Shown here in pieces: positions 60,290-64,000 of a DNA stretch of 64,000 bases. Both the position numbers and the translations under genes were made by a program. This DNA is from Whitmania pigra (taxonomy: Eukaryota > Annelida > Clitellata > Hirudinida > Haemopidae): the NCBI GenBank assembly GCA_021613335.1, contig JAJTWR010000187.1, positions 1-64,000 on the forward strand, written 5' to 3'. Every line of letters starts with the position of its first letter. Position 1 is the stretch's first letter. Under the pieces are notes generated by a model, which saw nothing but the letters and a program-made list of their open reading frames with translations, did not search any database and was not told where the DNA came from.

Positions 60290-61299
60290 ATGAGTTTTCC
60301 CGCGCGTCTTGGCTACGGGTTGGCCGGCCTGGCACTGCTGCTTTTGGTTGCTTTTCCATTTTTCGATCGGTTTTTGCCCGCCAATCGGCATGAATTCTAT
60401 CTCCAGCAACTCACTTGGATCATGATCTACGCGCTCTTTTGCATGAGTCTCGATCTGCTGGCCGGCATTGCCGGGCTGGTTAGTCTGGGACATGCGGGCT
60501 TTTTCGGCCTTGGCGCTTATCTTCTGGTCCTGCTCACCCCGTCTTATGAGGCGCCAGCCTGCTGGTTGTCCTGCCTCTGGCGCTGCTTGCCGTGGCGGCG
60601 GTGGCGTTGGCGGTTGGCGCCTTGGCCTTACGGACCAGCGGCATCTATTTCATTATGGTCACTTTGGCGGTTGGACAGATGTTTTTTTACCTGTTCAACG
60701 ATAGTAAAATCGCTGGCGGTTCGGATGGGATCTACTTGTTTGTTAAACCGGTGCTGGAGATTGGCCGTACCAGATTGCTGGATTTTGAAAACAAAACCCA
60801 CTTTTACTATTGTGTTTTTGCCGTGCTGGCTTTGTCTTATGCTGGTTTGCGCATGGTGTTGGCCGCTCCGTTCGGCAAGGTTATCCGGGCAATCGGAATC
60901 AATGAAGGCCGCACCAGGGCTCTGGGCTACGATGTTTACGCTTATAAGCTTGCAAGCTTCGTGCTTGCTGCTTGTTTAGCTGGTCTTGCCGGCACGCTGG
61001 CGGCAGCGCAATATGGTTTCGTCAATCCGTCGATGCTTGGCTGGCATATGTCCGGCACAGCTCTGGTTACGGTTATTCTGGGCGGTATGGGCACGTTGAT
61101 CGGACCGATTTTCGGCGCTTTCGCTGTGGAAATCCTGCGTTATGGGTTGGAATATGTCACGGCGCACTGGTTACTGCCCTTTGGCGTGCTGATCGTCATC
61201 CTTGTGCTTGTACTCCCGCGCGGCTTAGCCGGTATCGTCGATTGGATCGTCGCCCGGCAAAGCGGTGCAAACGCGGCAAACCGAGCGGTTGGCCAATGA
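60290..61299 (+). pseudogene. livM: Branched-chain-type ABC permease LivM, one-base frameshift
   Basis: The N-terminal frame starts at 60290 after AAAGGAG and has SLDLLAGIAGLVSLGHAGFF. Near 60555 homology moves to the next frame (SLLVVLPLALLAVAAVALAV, LRTSGIYFIMVTLAVGQMFF) and continues to the stop at 61299, including GINEGRTRALGYDVYAYKL. Total length is normal for the family. It overlaps livG by four bases. Confidence 0.9.
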
Positions 61300-62053
61300 G
61301 TGAGCCGATTCTGCAAACCAAGGGCTTGACCAAGCGCTATGGCGGGTTGCTGGCGGTCAACCATGTCGATCTTACCCTCATTCCAGGCCAGCCTCATGCC
61401 GTTATCGGGCCGAATGGCGCTGGCAAAACTTCGCTGATCGGTCTCCTGACCGGTCATATCTCCCCAAGCGCCGGCGAGATTTTGTTCAAGGGCCGCAACA
61501 TTGCCGGCCTGCCGCCGCACAAGATCGCACGCTTGGGGATCGGTCGCTCCTATCAAAAGACCAATATCTATCCAAGCTTGAGTTGTCAGGAAAATTGCTG
61601 GCTGGCGGCGCAATCGCGCCTCAACCACTCCTTTCGCCTGTTCCGTCCGGCCGCCAGCCACAAGCATCTGCGCCAGGAGGCGGAACAGGCACTGGAACGG
61701 GTGGGGCTTGGCCGGCGCGGCGCGATCGTCGCTCAAACCATGAGCTATGGCGAACAGCGGCAATTGGAAATTGCCATGGTTCTTGCCGCCGCCCCGGCGA
61801 TGTTGGCGCTAGATGAGCCGCTAGCCGGTATGGGCAGGAAAGAATCCGAACTCATCGTGCGATTGCTGCTCGATCTGGCGAGAACATATCCTTGCTGCTG
61901 ATCGAACACGATATGGATGCCGTGTTCAGTATCGCTCATACCATGACCGTGATGGTCAATGGCGCGGTTGTTGCCAGCGGCCCGATGGATGCGGTGCGCT
62001 CCAGCCGGGTGGTGCAAGAAGCCTATCTTGGCGACAGCCAGGAGATGGCATGA
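61296..62053 (+). pseudogene. livG: Branched-chain-type ABC ATPase LivG, one-base frameshift
   Basis: Walker A GPNGAGKTS, signature MSYGEQRQLE and Walker B MLALDEPLAGM are in the first frame, which stops after LLLDLARTYPCC. The conserved LLLIEHDMDAVFSIAHTMTV tail is in the next frame and ends at 62051-62053. One A missing near 61883 explains it. The following ATG (62050) opens only a 22-codon frame, so livF is not present where it should be. Confidence 0.9.
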
Positions 62054-62296
62054 ATGAGAGGCGATCGGCGGAGGCGCCCGATGCTGTTACAGTGTTGGGA
62101 GAGGCGGATAGGTTGTAGGCTGGATCGGCATTTCAGGGCTTTTGAGCCTGTCCAGGAGACTACCTGCCGCCTGTCTTCGAACGACCATCTTTGAGTCCCG
62201 GTTTTTCCGGTGACCTCGTACAGAAGTTTGGCTCGGCCGTTCACGCCCCTTTCGGGGTTCCACCTCCCACCAACGAGGAGATGCTGGTTCATTGAC
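62054..62296. other. Unassigned stretch with a CCCC-TTTC-GGGG hairpin
   Basis: No gene is supported. The hairpin at 62246-62257 reads CCCC-GAAA-GGGG on the minus strand, a GNRA tetraloop. It may be part of a mobile RNA or IS end, but I could not identify it. The liv operon is broken off at the left edge. Confidence 0.4.
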
Positions 62297-62637
62297 TTAT
62301 TCAGAGGGTACATTGATCTGATTGAGCTTGTCGAAAATGGACTTCGCGGATGCCGTCCAGACGAAGGGCTTGGCGGAACGGTTCCGCTCGCGGACGTGGC
62401 GAGCGATGGCTGCTTGAAGCTCGAGGACGCCGCGCCGCAAGCCGCGGCGGGTCATGACTTGGCGAGCCGCTTCAGAACATCGGGTTGCTTGCGGGTGGCA
62501 TAATTGTCGACGATGGCGTGAATGACCTTGTTCAGCGGGACGCAGCGTTCGACCGTCTTGAGAAAGGCGAGGAATTCCTCATGGGCATGGCGGGGCATGC
62601 AGCGGCCGATCAGTGCCTGTCAGGAATTTCGTGTTGG
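62297..62637 (-). pseudogene. IS630-family transposase, C-terminal remnant
   Basis: Minus-strand text CMPRHAHEEFLAFLKTVERC, VIHAIVDNYATRKQPDVLKR and, in another frame, RSAKPFVWTASAKSIFDKLN corresponds to the last third of an IS630/Tc1-like transposase. The block before RRGLRRGVLELQAAI is missing sequence that normally contains the last catalytic residue. The stop is at 62297. Confidence 0.7.
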
Positions 62638-62672
62638 GGCGTGCATAATGGGACGGAAGGAGATCGATTCCC

Positions 62673-63179
62673 ATGGTACACAGGAAAAAGCCAATAATCC
62701 CTGACATCCTCCTTGATCAACTTTTGAACGAATCGGATGCGAGGACGGTTTTCGAGTCGAACGGTCTTTTGGATCGACTGAAGAAGGCGGTTCTGACGGA
62801 TAGCGGCGCGCTGGAGTTGAGCATACCCCGAGACCGCCAGGCGAGTTTCGACCCGCAGTTGCTTGGCAAATATCAGCGCCGCTTTCCGGGCTTCGACGAT
62901 AAGATCTATGACCATTTGCGCGAGTTCTATGGCGCCGACGTCTGGCCGGATACGATCGGTGCGGTAACGGACGCGGTGCTGGACGAGATTGCCGCCTGGC
63001 AAAGCCGTCCCCTTGATCCCACATATGCCTTTGTTTTCTTTGACGCTTTGCGTGTCAAAATTCGGGATGACGGGCTCGTTCGTAACAAAGCCGTCCATGT
63101 CGCTCTGGGCGTTCGCTGCGATGGCGGCAAAGAAATTTTGGGCCTTTGGATTGAGACGAACGAAGGCGCCAAATTCTGA
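62673..63179 (+). pseudogene. IS256-family transposase, N-terminal fragment (different element)
   Basis: 168 codons with LSIPRDRQASFDPQLLGKYQ, FYGADVWPDTIGAVTDAVLD and FFDALRVKIRDDGLVRNKAV are the N-terminal half of an IS256-type transposase, distinct from the one at 44440. A TGA stands where the family has tryptophan (GAKFW), text continues briefly (LKVMNEL) and homology ends near 63210. Confidence 0.85.
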
Positions 63180-63269
63180 CTGAAAGTGATGAACGAGCTG
63201 GACGGTTCTAAAAACCCAGACAGATGGCTACGGTTTTGCTTCAATGGCAGCGCCAATTGTCGGGGATAG

Positions 63270-63793
63270 ACGCGATGCGGAGCCAAGCTGGATTTTTGAC
63301 ATCGATGAGCGCCTGAAGCGCCTCAGTGACCTCGGCGATCAACTCGAGGCCTTTGCCGGTGCGGTCGATTTTGAGATTTTCCGAGCCGAGCTGATGAAGG
63401 CGCTGTCCTGTTAGGACGGCTCGCGGGGTGGTCGGCCGCCTTTTGACCCGGTGATGATGTTCAAGGTATTGGTCATTCAGGCGGCAACGGCCTGTCCGAC
63501 GAGCGCGCCGAATGCCCGATCGGCGACCGGCTGTCCTTCATGCGCTTTCCGGGGCCTGGACTGTCCGATCGTGTACCGGATGCGTGGACAATCCGGCTGT
63601 TCCGGGAGAAGCTCGCCAAAACTGGCGCGATCCAGGCGCTGTTCGATCGGTTTGATGCGGCACTCCGCGCCTCGGGCTATATCGCCATGGGCGGGCAGAT
63701 CGTTGACGCGAGCCTGATCGCCGCGCCGAAGCAGCGCAACGGCACTGTGCTCATCGTTTTGTTGTCATCGCGGCGATCAAAAGCCGCTATCAC
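63270..63793 (+). pseudogene. IS5-family transposase fragment interrupted by IS256
   Basis: Pieces in shifting frames: FDIDERLKRLSDLGDQLEAF and VDFEIFRAEL near 63290-63400; FDPVMMFKVLVIQA near 63440; RLFREKLAKTGAIQALFDRF and MGGQIVDASLIAAPKQRNGT near 63595-63745. This is an IS5-type element different from copies A and B. It stops at 63793, where the IS256 end begins. Confidence 0.75.
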
Positions 63794-64000
63794 GGTCCTG
63801 TCCCCATCCGTGGTGTAGGTGGCCGAGCTTGGGCAGCGTCCTGGGGCAGCGCCGAACCGGTCAGGCTGCCGCGACGGGCAGGATGACGGTGGGATCATCG
63901 CCGAAAGGAGCGATGGTTTCCAGCGTCATATAGCGGGCGCGTTGCACGGCCCACTCGTCGTTCTGTTCGAGCAGGATCGCGCCGACGAGGCGGACGATAG
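63794..64000 (-). mobile_element. Second copy of the 44440 IS256-family element, partial
   Basis: Starts with GGTCCTGTCCCCATCCG at 63794 and matches, inverted, the final 207 bases of the element at 44440-45801 without a difference that I can see, including the transposase C-terminus ([18 protein letters not shown] reading). It runs past the window edge, so its other end and target repeat (predicted GCTATCAC on this side) are unseen. Confidence 0.9.

Noticed and set aside
58130..62053. Interpretation of the liv-type transporter as a urea (urt) transporter because nickel genes are adjacent
   Set aside because: The binding protein resembles the LivK/aromatic-acid group rather than UrtA, and no urease or urt ATPase gene is present.

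Overview
The window reads as an alphaproteobacterial chromosome segment. A Rhodospirillales-like host is the best guess, from the maf-aroE-coaE-dnaQ and argD-argF-hslO gene orders, the GC-rich codon use and the relatedness of the proteins. This is inference by eye; no search was run. About 35 kb is host sequence. It is interrupted by a tRNA-integrated conjugative element of about 16 kb, a catabolic island of about 9 kb and several insertion sequences.

Layout. 1-3.2 kb: a polyamine-type ABC transporter (ATPase cut by the window edge, binding-protein gene frameshifted) and a decayed nitronate monooxygenase, all on the minus strand. 3.2-4.5 kb: an IS5-family element (copy A). 4.7-12.6 kb: minus-strand housekeeping genes dnaQ, coaE, aroE, maf, a TPR/GT41 protein, threonine aldolase and a large MscS channel. 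12.7-17.8 kb: a cobalamin riboswitch and a complete B12 uptake operon (btuB, btuF, btuC, btuD). 17.8-20.9 kb: promoter-argD-argF-hslO. 21-23.4 kb: a lipoprotein, a DODA-type dioxygenase and a methyltransferase. 23.49 kb: tRNA-Arg(CCG).

23.5-40 kb: an ICE-like element. Its large serine recombinase gene runs into the tRNA. It is followed by a MarR-like/TumE-like pair, an HNH-domain cargo gene, DUF2274 and a full trb mating-pair cluster (trbI, G, F, L, K, J, E, D, C, B), copG and an N-terminally truncated traG. No relaxase or second att site is visible. 40-49.2 kb: a second cargo block. It holds lysR-eamA-panE-like genes and a cytochrome c/GMC dehydrogenase/subunit-3 operon divergent from an XRE-cupin regulator, and an IS256-family element has split the GMC gene with a clean 8-bp target duplication. 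49.2-50.5 kb: IS5 copy B, inverted relative to copy A.

50.5-62 kb: host sequence again, with a zinc-binding MDR dehydrogenase, the nickel importer nikABCDE under a textbook NikR operator with divergent nikR, and a branched-chain-type ABC transporter (binding protein, livH, livM, livG). 62-64 kb: an IS graveyard (IS630, IS256 and IS5 fragments) where livF would be expected, ending in a second copy of the IS256 element that sits in the GMC gene.

A recurring feature is single-base indels, often beside short homopolymers. They break genes that should be functional (coaE, trbG, nikC, livH, livM, livG) and a recently inserted IS transposase. Much of this probably reflects sequence error rather than decay, and frameshifted entries should be read with that in mind.
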